DNA from: a virus
Virus record (IMG/VR): IMGVR_UViG_3300031576_000108
Span: 1 to 44,328 of that record
Direction: 5' to 3' (one strand)
DNA length: 44,328 nucleotides
The translations under genes were made by a program, and so were the position numbers. Shown here piece by piece: positions 15,962-23,563 of this stretch. The notes beneath the pieces were generated by a model. The model was not told where the DNA came from and searched no databases. It saw only the letters and a program-made list of their open reading frames with translations. The number at the start of each line of letters is the position of its first letter. Positions within the stretch are counted from its first letter, which is position 1.

Positions 15962-16012
15962 AGTAGTAGGCACACTCCGTGTGCCGTCGTGTGCCGTCGT
16001 GTGCCGTCGTTC
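15962..16012 (+). repeat. family A repeat with tandem GTGCCGTC units
   Basis: AGTAGTAGGCACACTCCGTG is followed by GTGCCGTC repeated three times, a local slippage expansion of the right half of the palindrome. Confidence 0.85.
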
Positions 16013-16015
16013 CGT

Positions 16016-16810
16016 TTAATCCGCTGCAATGCAAAACACCGGCTGGTCTAGCTGGGCGATGTCGTCGTCCCAATCCTCCTGGTCATCTCGCCCGGCCGCC
16101 GGATCGTCCACTTCCGACAACGCGAGCATCACGCTCGACTGGTCATTAGCTGCCGTTGTCGGATCGGTGCTGTCGGTTGTACCCGTGAGGATCCTCCACT
16201 CACCGCGGGTGGTTATGTTGCTGCCGCCGCCGCCGCCCGTTGTGGTGGCTCCCGTGTGATCCATCGCGGTGTAGTTAGTGCTCACTGTGTATGTCGTAAA
16301 GGTGCCCTCAATGGCTCCACCTCGAACGAAGAGATGTTCGATATTTGCCAGGCCAGACAGTGTCATCGAGCCCGCATCGGCGCCATCGTTCGCCAAGTTT
16401 GCCGGAGTGCCTGACACCCGCAACGTCTTGCCGGCTCCGACGGAGAAGACCTGTCCGGTGACGGCTTTTGCTGTCGTCGATCCAGACAGGTTGATGGTGA
16501 TCGTCGCGCCGCTCGATAGTGTGGCCCGAGCCTTAGTCACCCAGATGGAGACGACGGTGCCAGCACCTGCGGCCGCCTGGCTGTTGCAAAACTCAGCCTC
16601 GACGGCGGGCTTCACCCAGAAATTACCGGCGGAGTCTGTGACGCTCGTCACCTCGGCGGTGTTCCCATCGACTGTAGAAATATTGTCTTTGCCGATGATG
16701 AGCACGCCGACGTTTCCGGCCGCGAGCTCGCCCTCTGTCGTCACGTTGAACGACGTGCCGGGAACCTTGTCGTTCTGAGATGCCAAGTGTCCCACATCCG
16801 CGATCGCCAC
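16016..16810 (-). CDS. putative beta-rich tail/adhesin protein (264 aa)
   Basis: GTG start at 16810 behind ACGGAGGGGAAGGGCC; the frame is open further upstream but only through a palindromic repeat. The 264-residue product starts VAIADVGHLASQND and is almost wholly beta: many G-x-T/S-I/V-x-I steps (VVSIWVTKARATLSSG, TITINLSGSTTAK), a GGGGGS linker and an acidic end (DDQEDWDDDIA). It resembles beta-barrel virion proteins of the fibre/decoration type. Named from composition and position only. Confidence 0.6.
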   Translation of the reverse strand: MAIADVGHLASQNDKVPGTSFNVTTEGELAAGNVGVLIIGKDNISTVDGNTAEVTSVTDSAGNFWVKPAVEAEFCNSQAAAGAGTVVSIWVTKARATLSSGATITINLSGSTTAKAVTGQVFSVGAGKTLRVSGTPANLANDGADAGSMTLSGLANIEHLFVRGGAIEGTFTTYTVSTNYTAMDHTGATTTGGGGGSNITTRGEWRILTGTTDSTDPTTAANDQSSVMLALSEVDDPAAGRDDQEDWDDDIAQLDQPVFCIAAD

Positions 16811-16824
16811 GGCCCTTCCCCTCC

Positions 16825-16850
16825 GTAGGGCGGGCTCTCTAGCCCGCCCG
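16825..16850. repeat. family C palindromic repeat
   Basis: GTAGGGCGGGCTCTCTAGCCCGCCCG; arms CGGGCT and AGCCCG. Related copies at 33779 and 43099. It forms the leader just upstream of the ribosome site of the gene starting at 16810. Confidence 0.8.
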
Positions 16851-16857
16851 GTTGGAT

Positions 16858-17373
16858 TCAAAACCCTGAGAACGTGATGTCCCCGACCCTCACGCTGACA
16901 GCCATGATTGCGAGCCACTCCGTCTCACTGATTGGGGTGCTGATACTGATTTGCAGCGACAGGTCCGAGACGTTGCCGCCTGGCGGATAAAACGCGACCT
17001 TTGCCACGTTCTGGTTGGCGTGCAGCGAGTGAATGACAGCGAGGGTCGGCAGTCCGCCGTAAATCTCGTTCGCCTTCAGTCCAGTGCAGCTGACGGCCTT
17101 CCCGGCCAGGTCAATCGCATTGACCTCGATCGGTTGGATCGGTCCAGGTGCGGGCATAGCCGCGCAGATGGCGAGCCACTCCGCCTCGGTCTTGTCATCG
17201 AGGATCGAGAAACCTTTGGTCGGCGCGCCGTCCTGTTCGCTTAGGAATATGACTCGCGACAACTTGCCGTTCGCGTTCATCGAGTAGAGCACGTTGCACG
17301 GACCGTCGCCGGGTCCGATTGCGGGCGCGTACAGGTCGGCCACCAGCTGAGCAGTCGATACGAGCGTGATCAC
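16858..17373 (-). CDS. hypothetical tail-operon protein with internal duplication (171 aa)
   Basis: GTG start (MITLVSTAQLVADLY) behind AAAGGGGTG. Two halves end alike: TEAEWLAICAAM near residue 90 and SETEWLAIMAVS near residue 155, each after a strand-rich region, so the protein is probably a tandem duplication of one domain of about 75 residues. No known family. Likely a virion component. Confidence 0.6.
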   Translation of the reverse strand: MITLVSTAQLVADLYAPAIGPGDGPCNVLYSMNANGKLSRVIFLSEQDGAPTKGFSILDDKTEAEWLAICAAMPAPGPIQPIEVNAIDLAGKAVSCTGLKANEIYGGLPTLAVIHSLHANQNVAKVAFYPPGGNVSDLSLQISISTPISETEWLAIMAVSVRVGDITFSGF

Positions 17374-17390
17374 TGTTCACCCCTTTCTGC

Positions 17391-17459
17391 GAGCCGCCGG
17401 GCTTGCCCCGGCGGGTCCCCTTGAACCCCACCATCCGCCGGGACAAGCCCGGCGGCTCA
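17391..17459. repeat. inverted pair of family B palindromes
   Basis: Copies at 17391-17415 and, inverted, 17434-17459, separated by 18 bases. They lie between two minus genes and can form either two small hairpins or one long one. Confidence 0.85.
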
Positions 17460-17484
17460 CGAAACCGTCCCCCCCACCAGCGGG

Positions 17485-18021
17485 TCACGAAACGGTCACC
17501 TTCCCGGTCCCCGCGCTGTAACTGAAATTCTGGTCCGGCACATCCGGATGCCTCACCATTTCCGCGGTGAACGGGATCGGCAGCGCTTCGAGCCCGCCGA
17601 TCGTGATCGCCACGACGCGAAATTGGTGTACGGTCACGTCGGCCAGCCAGGGCGTGCGCCAGGTGAAGTAGCCGTCCACGTAGTACGGCACCGTCCCTTT
17701 CTCGACCCAGGCTGCGCCGACGAACTGTTCGACGCGAAACGAGCTGGCGTCCGGCTGCGACCAGTACCAATGCAGGTCCCACTGGCCTGGGTATGCGTAT
17801 TCCGGTCTCAGGCACGCTTCGTCGAGGACCTCTACGAACGGGCTGGTCGCATTGCCCACGTTCACTTCGAACTCGAAGGTGCCGTCCGCCGAGACAAACG
17901 CGTTCAGGTACAGCCGGCCGGCCACGTACACGCGCAGGGTGACTGGCGGGGTCAGTGTGGAGTGCCCCTTGAACTTCCACAGCGTCAGGTCCACCTGCTC
18001 GATTGAGTCGTAAACGATCAT
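17485..18021 (-). CDS. putative tail protein, Ig/fibronectin-like (178 aa)
   Basis: A 178-residue protein starting MIVYDSIEQVDLTLWKF. Strand-rich throughout, with VTLRVYVAGRLYLNAFVSA, YYVDGYFTWRTPWLADVTVH and VVAITIGGLEALP resembling fibronectin type III strands. No signal peptide or membrane span; weak ribosome site. Position after the tape measure suggests a distal tail or tip protein. Confidence 0.6.
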   Translation of the reverse strand: MIVYDSIEQVDLTLWKFKGHSTLTPPVTLRVYVAGRLYLNAFVSADGTFEFEVNVGNATSPFVEVLDEACLRPEYAYPGQWDLHWYWSQPDASSFRVEQFVGAAWVEKGTVPYYVDGYFTWRTPWLADVTVHQFRVVAITIGGLEALPIPFTAEMVRHPDVPDQNFSYSAGTGKVTVS

Positions 18022-18050
18022 GTTTGTCAGTGGTCAGAAAATCAGACGGG

Positions 18051-18139
18051 GAGACAAGGAGACTGGGAGACAAGGAGAACTTGCTGCGAGAGAGTCTCCC
18101 TTGTCTCCTGGTCTCCTTGTCTCCTGGTCTCCTTGTCTA
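18051..18139. repeat. GAGACAAGGAG inverted array (family E)
   Basis: GAGACAAGGAGACTGGGAGA (18051 on) pairs with the CTCCTTGTCTCC units at 18095-18139 to give a long imperfect hairpin in the gap between two minus genes. Nearly the same element is at 20747-20825. Confidence 0.8.
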
Positions 18140-18167
18140 GCCTTTTGTCGCGGCGGAACTCACCGGT

Positions 18168-18572
18168 TTAAGTCGGCCTTGGGTAGATCACCCGCCAGAC
18201 CGTCTCGACCAGGTCCGCGGATCCTCCGCCGCCCACGTTGACGCCCTGGATGCACTTGATGAGCCGCTTCGGCTCACGGGCCAGCGCCACCTCCAGCACG
18301 AACACGTTCGCGACCGACCCGCCGTTCATGGCGACGGTCACCGAGCTCCCCTGCATCAGCTTGTAGGTGTTGAGCAACGCTGCCCACAGTCCAACGCCCA
18401 CGTCCACTTTGGCGAACAGCTCCGTCGGCACGGCCCGCTTTGCGACCTCTCGCAGTCCGACTCCGTCCACATGGTTGCGCGCGAGCATCTCGTACATATT
18501 GCCTGGCCGGTCCAGGGGTCCTTCCACTCGGAGAAACGTCTGGCCTCCAATCGTCGGTCTATCGAGTGGCAT
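18168..18572 (-). CDS. putative distal tail protein (134 aa)
   Basis: A 134-residue protein starting MPLDRPTIGGQTFLRVEG, first gene after the tape measure. Helix in the middle (GLREVAKRAVPTELFAK), then strands with VTVAMNGGSVANVFVLEVAL and a glycine run (VNVGGGGSADL). The gene after a siphovirus tape measure usually encodes the distal tail protein or a tip chaperone; sequence alone does not confirm it. Confidence 0.55.
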   Translation of the reverse strand: MPLDRPTIGGQTFLRVEGPLDRPGNMYEMLARNHVDGVGLREVAKRAVPTELFAKVDVGVGLWAALLNTYKLMQGSSVTVAMNGGSVANVFVLEVALAREPKRLIKCIQGVNVGGGGSADLVETVWRVIYPRPT

Positions 18573-18586
18573 TTCTCTGTCCCCGC

Positions 18587-18612
18587 AGTAGCAGGCACAC
18601 TCCGTGTGCCGT
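18587..18612 (+). repeat. family A palindromic repeat
   Basis: AGTAGCAGGCACACTCCGTG and on; it touches the stop codon of the tape-measure gene and precedes the start of the next minus gene by 15 bases. Confidence 0.85.
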
Positions 18613-20732
18613 TATCTGTGTGCGTTTCTGTCCAACGTTCTTCTCCGGCTGATATCGACCAACACCCCGAGCGTCTTCCGCTGCACGTCGAGCGAATCCT
18701 TGAACAGCTTTTCCAGGTCGCTGAGGTCGAGCCCGGGTGCGACGTTGCCCGACTGGTTGGGCACGAACACCTCGGGGCCGGCCTCGCCGACCATATAGGC
18801 GTCCCCGGCCGCGACCGGTCCGCCTCGACGTCGGGCCGGCAGGTCGAGCAGGCCGCCGCCAGGCCCCAGCTTCTCCTCACCGATCTGGATTTCCAGCCGC
18901 TTGATTCGTCGTTCGATCAGGTCGATTTCGGGTTGTCGTTCGGCTTTGATTTTGTTGATAGCCCCCTTGTCTGTCACACCGTCGAGGGCCTCGTCGCGCC
19001 AGAGCTCCAGCTTTTGCTTAACAATCGTGAGCCGCTTCCGCTCGACTTCCGCAGGCGAGTCGGCTTTACCGGCCCTTGCCTGTTCCTTTGCCTTCTCTTT
19101 CTCTTCCTTCTGTCTCTGGAGTTGCTCGAAGATCGTCTCGAAGTCGGTACCGGGTGTCCGTTCTCGTCGTCCCTGCAGGGGTGTAGCTGGCTCGATGAGA
19201 TCCGAGACGTCGGCGGCGGCCCGGCCGGCGCCGGCTGCCTCTGCCCGGTCGGCCTGCATCCGTTCGAGTGCCTTGCGGATGATCTGCTTTGCGGTCGTGT
19301 CGATACCAAGCATTGGCTGGCCGGCCCGACCCAGGAAGTCCTCGGCCGCCCCGCGGGGCATCTGCCCGAGGCCCTGGGCCAGGCCGGGCACCTGGGCGCC
19401 GATGACCGGTATCTCGAACCCGAAGAGCTGTTTCTCCAGCGACATTTTTCCGAAGTCGCCGACGCCGGCCTCGGCGGCGGCGGCCGCGATCTCCTGCTTG
19501 AACCGATCGACGTCGAACCGCTTGGCGCCCTGCTCCGCCTCGGCGGTTTGCCGTCGCGCCTCGGCCGCGTTCTTTTGTGCTTCGGGTGTGGTGCGGGCCA
19601 GCCCCTGGGCGGCGCCGATCTGCTGGACGCCGGTCCCTTGCGCGCCGAGCAGCTGCTGGGCGAGCGGCAGGTCGAGCATGAGTGCCTCGAGCGCCGCTGC
19701 AATGTCCGGCTTGCCGCCGGTGAGCTGCCGCAGGAAGTCGGCCCGTACCGCGTCCGACTTCCCCTCCAGGCCCTTTTGCAGGTTCTCCAGCGCGGTGAAA
19801 AGATCGACCTTCGCCAGGTCAACGGTCTCCGGGTCGATACCCACGATGGCGAATGCCTCGCGTTTCTTCTCGTTGGTCGCCGCCTTATTCAGCGTCCTAG
19901 CCGCCTTCGTCAGCTGCTCGACGGATCCGCCGCGCTCCTCGCGGAGAGCACCCGCGACGATCCCCTGTTCGGGCGACACGCCGAGCGACTGGAGGGCCTC
20001 GATCTGTCCCTTGATGCCACCGAGCGATACGCCCCCGAGTCCGGCGCTCTGGAGTGCCCGGATCTGGCCGGCGATCCCGGTGATGTTCTCTGCTGAGAGG
20101 TCCCGGCCGGTTGCCCCGAGGAAGTCGATGATCTCCTTGCCGAAGTCGGCCCGACCGAGACCTTGGCCGGCCCCGACGGCGGCCCCGAGCGGCCCGGCCA
20201 TCTTGTCCGACTTGATCCCTTCGCCGGCGAGTTGGGCGGCCAGGCCCCCGACCGTCTCCCGCCCGGCTCCGGTGCGGGCCATGACGCCGGTGATCGCTTT
20301 CGTGAGTTCGGGGCTCCGCTCGAGCGCCGCAATTTCCGCCGCTGCGGCCAGCTGGCGAACCTCTTTCGATGCGGCGATCGACTTCTCTCGGAACTTGTCC
20401 AGGTCCTCCAGGATCTTGGCGAAGCTGATGCCGGCGATCGCCCCCTTGATCATGTTGAAAGCGCTTTCGCCGGTCTTGCCCGTCTCCTCCTGCTTCTTCC
20501 GGAGGCTCTCCGTCTCCTGTTCGAGTTTCTTCGTGTCGGCCGCGACGCGGCGCAGGATGTCGGCCTCTTTCGCCTTGGCCTGCTGCCACTCCTTTGACCC
20601 CTTGTCAGCCGTTTCGAGTGTCTGCTTAATCTGGCGCAGCAGCTCACGGTCGGCCTCGACCACCTGGCGGTACGCCTGGATAGCGCCCGAGGTATCGCCG
20701 TCCCACACCAGTTTCTCGTGCGTTACACCCAT
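18612..20732 (-). CDS. tail tape measure protein
   Basis: About 706 residues from the ATG at 20732 (MGVTHEKLVWDGDTSG); the longer in-frame start lies in repeat DNA. A long helical N-terminus with coiled coil (residues about 20-110: LLRQIKQTLETADKGSK, KKLEQETESLRKKQEE), an Ala/Gly-rich middle, and near the C-terminus RRGGPVAAGDAYMVGEAG followed by PEVFVP, a signature of phage tape measure proteins. At the usual 1.5 angstroms per residue the tail would be near 100 nm. The protein sets tail length and is threaded through the tube. It follows the chaperone and tube genes in the normal order. Confidence 0.85.
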   Translation of the reverse strand: MGVTHEKLVWDGDTSGAIQAYRQVVEADRELLRQIKQTLETADKGSKEWQQAKAKEADILRRVAADTKKLEQETESLRKKQEETGKTGESAFNMIKGAIAGISFAKILEDLDKFREKSIAASKEVRQLAAAAEIAALERSPELTKAITGVMARTGAGRETVGGLAAQLAGEGIKSDKMAGPLGAAVGAGQGLGRADFGKEIIDFLGATGRDLSAENITGIAGQIRALQSAGLGGVSLGGIKGQIEALQSLGVSPEQGIVAGALREERGGSVEQLTKAARTLNKAATNEKKREAFAIVGIDPETVDLAKVDLFTALENLQKGLEGKSDAVRADFLRQLTGGKPDIAAALEALMLDLPLAQQLLGAQGTGVQQIGAAQGLARTTPEAQKNAAEARRQTAEAEQGAKRFDVDRFKQEIAAAAAEAGVGDFGKMSLEKQLFGFEIPVIGAQVPGLAQGLGQMPRGAAEDFLGRAGQPMLGIDTTAKQIIRKALERMQADRAEAAGAGRAAADVSDLIEPATPLQGRRERTPGTDFETIFEQLQRQKEEKEKAKEQARAGKADSPAEVERKRLTIVKQKLELWRDEALDGVTDKGAINKIKAERQPEIDLIERRIKRLEIQIGEEKLGPGGGLLDLPARRRGGPVAAGDAYMVGEAGPEVFVPNQSGNVAPGLDLSDLEKLFKDSLDVQRKTLGVLVDISRRRTLDRNAHR

Positions 20733-20746
20733 AAAGATCAGAGGGG

Positions 20747-20825
20747 GAGACAAGGAGACTGGGAGACAAGGAGACCTGCTGCGAGATGGTCTCCTTGTCT
20801 CCTTGTCTCCTGGTCTCCTTGTCTA
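20747..20825. repeat. GAGACAAGGAG inverted array (family E)
   Basis: Same architecture as 18051-18139: two GAGACAAGGAG units, a short spacer, then several CTCCTTGTCT units. It separates the tape measure from the preceding gene and covers the unused upstream start of the tape measure. Confidence 0.8.
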
Positions 20826-20833
20826 GCTTCTCC

Positions 20834-21376
20834 TCACGCCGCCAAGCGAACCTCCCTCGGCTCCCTGAACTCCCGCAGTCTCATGCGCACATGCTCGACA
20901 ACGATCTTCCGCATCTCCTTGCGTTCCATGTCGAGCAGCATGGTCAGTTCGCCGCTGTGTTTTTCGTTGATCGGGTGGCCCAGGGGCACCTTTACCTCAA
21001 CACGTGTAGTGTTAGCTGTTGCCAAGGCGGTGGCCCGGGCGCTCCCGATTGCGACACCCTTCAGCTGACCCGAGAATTCAAACGGCCGCTTATCCTGCAG
21101 CAGCTGGCCGAACCCGCTGCCCCTCTTGAGTGCGATGCCAAGTGTCTTTGCTGTGGGCAGGTCGCCGAGTTTCCGAGCCTTTCGAACCATCCACAGCGCC
21201 GTGCGCAACGCGTACTTGAACCGTTGGGTCGCCTGCGGCCCGAAGTGGAGTGGCAGCCTGTTCCGAATCCACCATTCGCCGGCGAGCAAGAGGCCCTCTC
21301 TGACCCAGAGATTGAACAGTCTCTGGATGACGTCGGGCGGCCTCAGCCGTTGCACCTTGACCCGTAGCGGGATCAC
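20834..21376 (-). CDS. putative tail-assembly/neck protein (180 aa)
   Basis: GTG start (MIPLRVKVQRLRPPDVI) with GAGGG upstream; 180 residues, very basic. Features such as GPQATQRFKYALRT and PFEFSGQLKGVAIG loosely resemble HK97 gp10-type tail completion proteins. It lies between the tail chaperone and the tape measure. The start is one base from the ATG of a gene on the opposite strand, so their leaders overlap completely. Confidence 0.55.
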   Translation of the reverse strand: MIPLRVKVQRLRPPDVIQRLFNLWVREGLLLAGEWWIRNRLPLHFGPQATQRFKYALRTALWMVRKARKLGDLPTAKTLGIALKRGSGFGQLLQDKRPFEFSGQLKGVAIGSARATALATANTTRVEVKVPLGHPINEKHSGELTMLLDMERKEMRKIVVEHVRMRLREFREPREVRLAA

Positions 21377-21377
21377 A

Positions 21378-21683
21378 ATGGCCCTCGTGAAAATCCACTT
21401 CTCAGTACCGCTTCGCGTTCCTACGCCGATGCCAACTCACACATTTCGCTGCATCGGCGAACTCTCTGCGATGCCCGGCAGCATGGAGGCCGACTGCGGT
21501 TGCACGGCCGAGATCGAATGGCAGTATGTGGCTGGTCGTGCAAAACCTGTGGTCGGCATCGTGCGGACCGTTCGCGCCTGCGAGGTTCACGGCGTCGGCC
21601 TGCCCGACCCCCTGCTGATCGAACGTTTTAAAAAGACACTGCAGGAGCTCTTAGCCCAATACGGCGAGGCCCCACCGTTTTGA
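21378..21683 (+). CDS. isolated plus-strand gene inside the minus virion operon (101 aa)
   Basis: From the ATG at 21378 the product starts MALVKIHFSVPLRVPTP; an alternative start is ATG 21429. The central and C-terminal part looks strongly coding: THTFRCIGELSAMPG, ECDCGC-like cysteines (EADCGCTAEIEWQY), then CEVHGVG and a final helix (LLIERFKKTLQELLAQYG). Four cysteines and a histidine suggest a metal site. It is the only plus-strand gene between 6889 and 31137, with no clear promoter and no good ribosome site. Function unknown. Confidence 0.55.
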   Translation: MALVKIHFSVPLRVPTPMPTHTFRCIGELSAMPGSMEADCGCTAEIEWQYVAGRAKPVVGIVRTVRACEVHGVGLPDPLLIERFKKTLQELLAQYGEAPPF

Positions 21684-21756
21684 GCTAGACGAACCGGTTT
21701 CGAACGCAGTTGAGCCCCTCGCTCAAGTCCAATCCCCATAGGAGTTCTGAATCGCC
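21684..21756. other. convergent intergenic gap
   Basis: Between the plus gene ending at 21683 and the frameshift extension ending at 21757. It contains GTTGAGCCCCTCGCTCAA, a small hairpin that could stop either transcript. Confidence 0.35.
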
Positions 21757-21904
21757 TCAACTCTTTTCTGACTGCCAAAAAACGTATGCAAAAGTCGCTT
21801 CATAGTCCGTTTCTAAACCGCGGTAGTAGCGGTCGAACGTGAGCCATCGTGTTGTGTGCCCTGTTGCTCGGACGCCTGCGCCCGTCCTACGTCCTTTTTT
21901 TTTC
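21757..21904 (-). CDS. -1 frameshift extension of the tail chaperone (gpGT-like)
   Basis: On the minus strand the zero frame reads CGA AAA AAA AAG GAC; the heptamer A AAA AAG is the classic bacterial -1 slippery site. A shift there fuses ELAARKKK to GRRTGAGVRATGHTTRWLTF and a further aromatic stretch ending VFWQSEKS at 21757, giving a product of about 277 residues. Many siphophages make a G and a longer G-T chaperone in this way. The nine-A run (21895-21903) could instead hide an indel, in which case the longer frame would be the only product. Confidence 0.6.
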
Positions 21905-22589
21905 GCGCGGCGAGCTCGGCCTGGACGGCCGGCAGGTCGAGCGCCGCCCAGAGGATTTGGTCGAGGGCCTGTTTCTCCAGCAATCCCCAGGTCGAAATCT
22001 GTAGCGGGCCGATCCGGTAATGCACCCCGAGGAGCTTGCACGCGAAGTCGATCACTTCCGAGACGCGCGGCTTCTCCGTCTTACCGATCACGATCTGGCT
22101 ATCCCAGTAGCGGTTCGCAACGTCGAGCAGCTCTTCGTCCTCCTGCATCAGCGACAGCCATCCCACGTGCGGTTCGAGCCGAATCTTCTTAGTGCCGAAC
22201 GCCCGGACGGTGGGCACGAGCCACTGGCGGCCGTCGCCCAGCTGCACCGGGTAACCGAGATACTGATCCGGCCTGGCCAGGTCCTCTGGTCGCGGCGGGT
22301 CGTCGCGCCGCCAGCCGTACCAATAAGATGGGCTGAGGGCTGAGGGTTGAGGGTCGAGGGCCTGAACCCACTCTTGAGTTTCGGGCTCGAAGTGTGCGCG
22401 TGTGGTGCGGCCGCCCGGGCAGTTCGGCTCCAGCTGCATGAGCAAGCCGCTGATTCCGGCGGCCGGGCCCGCGACGTTGGGCAGGCAACCCGCGGAGTGT
22501 TCACCGAGCCAATCGAGCCCGAGCTGTTTGATCTCTTGGGCCGTGGGCCGCGACTGCTGCTCAGGAATCCAGATGAGTGGGCACGCCAT
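21813..22589 (-). CDS. tail assembly chaperone, zero-frame product
   Basis: A 258-residue protein from the ATG at 22589 (CGGAG upstream), beginning MACPLIWIPEQQSRPTAQ. Its place between the tail tube and tape measure genes is that of gpG-type tail chaperones, which keep the tape measure soluble. The second half is helical (EVIDFACKLLGVHYRIG, LEKQALDQILWAALDLP). After ELAARKKK the zero frame continues into a Gln/Ser/Thr-rich tail and stops at 21813, while the -1 frame encodes a better-looking extension. A family D repeat is translated within it as QALDPQPSALSPS (about residues 90-105). Function assigned from position and the frameshift signal. Confidence 0.65.
   Translation of the reverse strand: MACPLIWIPEQQSRPTAQEIKQLGLDWLGEHSAGCLPNVAGPAAGISGLLMQLEPNCPGGRTTRAHFEPETQEWVQALDPQPSALSPSYWYGWRRDDPPRPEDLARPDQYLGYPVQLGDGRQWLVPTVRAFGTKKIRLEPHVGWLSLMQEDEELLDVANRYWDSQIVIGKTEKPRVSEVIDFACKLLGVHYRIGPLQISTWGLLEKQALDQILWAALDLPAVQAELAARKKKDVGRAQASEQQGTQHDGSRSTATTAV
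22330..22368 (+). repeat. GGGCTGAGGGTTGAGGG tandem repeat (family D)
   Basis: Tandem GGGCTGAGGGCTGAGGGTTG units, in frame within the tail chaperone gene. Same family as 4485, 6786 and 36403. Confidence 0.75.
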
Positions 22590-22608
22590 CTTTTGCGTTC
22601 TCCGTCTA

Positions 22609-22637
22609 GTGTGCTAAGTACCCGGTACTTAGCACAC
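22609..22637. repeat. 29-bp perfect palindrome
   Basis: GTGTGCTAAGTACC, one central C, then the exact reverse complement. A weaker second hairpin (GTGTGCTACTTAACACAC) follows at 22646-22663. Both are in the leader of the tail chaperone gene; unrelated in sequence to the main repeat families. Confidence 0.85.
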
Positions 22638-22722
22638 AGTTTGCCGTGTGCTACTTAACACACAGTTTTGCCGGGGAACGCCGGCGCGCGTGGCGGGCAA
22701 AGCCGCTCTCCGCGATGTGTTG

Positions 22723-22749
22723 CGAGCCGCCGGGCTTGTCCCCGGCGGG
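22723..22749. repeat. family B palindromic repeat
   Basis: GAGCCGCCGGGCTTGTCCCC then GGCGGGAG, just after the stop (minus strand) of the gene at 22758. Confidence 0.85.
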
Positions 22750-22757
22750 AGTGCTTT

Positions 22758-23081
22758 TTATCCTGGTCCGAACGAACCTCCTGCAGGCGAATTCCAAACC
22801 TCTCCGGCAGCGAGAATGTTGAACGTCTCGTTGGCCTGTGCTGCGTCCATGCCTTGCACGATCAGGTGATCACGGGCTCCGGGAAACCGATCGCCGAACA
22901 CCAGGCGTATCTGTGTACTACGCGCGTGGTCAATCGCCTCGTCGATCGACTGACGCGTTTCTGCCGGCGGATCCGCGGCGACCTGATCCGGGGCACTGTC
23001 CAGAATCCGATCGCTCTGGATTGCGCCAGGACGCGATCTTTCGACCTCGACCGACTCCGGAGTCGTCTGTTTTTCGGCCAT
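22758..23081 (-). CDS. hypothetical protein between tail tube and chaperone (107 aa)
   Basis: From ATG 23081 (MAEKQTTPESVEVERS); the longer frame upstream is translated repeat (RRSVPTTT). The first half is charged and probably disordered, the second (TQIRLVFGDRFPGARDHL, MDAAQANETFNILAAG) may fold. Its position matches the small gene often found before the tail chaperone. No family recognised. Confidence 0.55.
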   Translation of the reverse strand: MAEKQTTPESVEVERSRPGAIQSDRILDSAPDQVAADPPAETRQSIDEAIDHARSTQIRLVFGDRFPGARDHLIVQGMDAAQANETFNILAAGEVWNSPAGGSFGPG

Positions 23082-23122
23082 TGTGGTTTGTACCCTGTTC
23101 GTTGGCCTCTTCACTGTTCCGG

Positions 23123-23163
23123 CCCCGCTGGTTTTCTCGACTTGCGAGACCAGCGGGGTTTTT
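23123..23163 (+). terminator. strong terminator-like hairpin facing plus strand
   Basis: CCCCGCTGGT (23123-23132) and ACCAGCGGGG (23149-23158) form a perfect 10-bp stem followed by TTTTT. Only the plus strand has the T-run, opposite to the virion operon. Confidence 0.7.
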
Positions 23164-23166
23164 GTC

Positions 23167-23286
23167 GTAGTAGGCACGCTCCGTCGTGCCGTGGTCGTAG
23201 TAGGCACGCTCCGTCGTGCCGTGGTCGTATGTAGGCACGCTCCGTCGTGCCGTTCCTGCCAACGGCACACGGAGTGTGCCTACTAC
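23167..23286. repeat. cluster of four family A repeats
   Basis: Three direct copies of the GTCGTGCC variant (23167-23192, 23197-23222, 23227-23253) and one inverted copy of the common type (23262-23286), which abuts the stop of the gene at 23289. The densest array in the window. Confidence 0.9.
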
Positions 23287-23288
23287 CC

Positions 23289-23549
23289 CTACTTCAGCTG
23301 TCGCACGTCCTCTCTCAGCTGGTGCACGTTCTCCATCACCATGATTTGGTTCGCCTCGACGCGCGTTTCGAGTTTGGTAATCCGGTTCTCCAGAGCGATC
23401 GAGAGTCGCCACAACCCGAAGACGAGCGCCACAACCTGTATGGCCAGCCCGCCGCAAACCTTCATCCAATCCTTTGTGGCGAGTCTCACTTCATGCCCGC
23501 CTTTCGGGGGAATGCTCCGCACCGGATAAATCTTCGGGTCTCTGGTCAT
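23289..23549 (-). CDS. membrane protein with C-terminal coiled coil (86 aa)
   Basis: An 86-residue protein beginning MTRDPKIYPVRSIPPKG. One membrane span (about residues 33-50, GGLAIQVVALVFGLWRL) is followed by a heptad-rich helix (ALENRITKLETRVEANQIMV, LREDVRQLK). This build is common for small phage membrane proteins of holin-like or accessory type. It sits among tail genes, between the tube gene and the chaperone, so a lysis role is uncertain. Confidence 0.6.
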   Translation of the reverse strand: MTRDPKIYPVRSIPPKGGHEVRLATKDWMKVCGGLAIQVVALVFGLWRLSIALENRITKLETRVEANQIMVMENVHQLREDVRQLK

Positions 23550-23563
23550 TCTGTTTTTTTGTT

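Noticed and set aside
18471-20826. Long plus-strand frames of 541 and 641 codons over the tape measure gene
   Set aside because: They are antisense shadows caused by high GC third positions; the minus-strand gene has clear tape-measure features.
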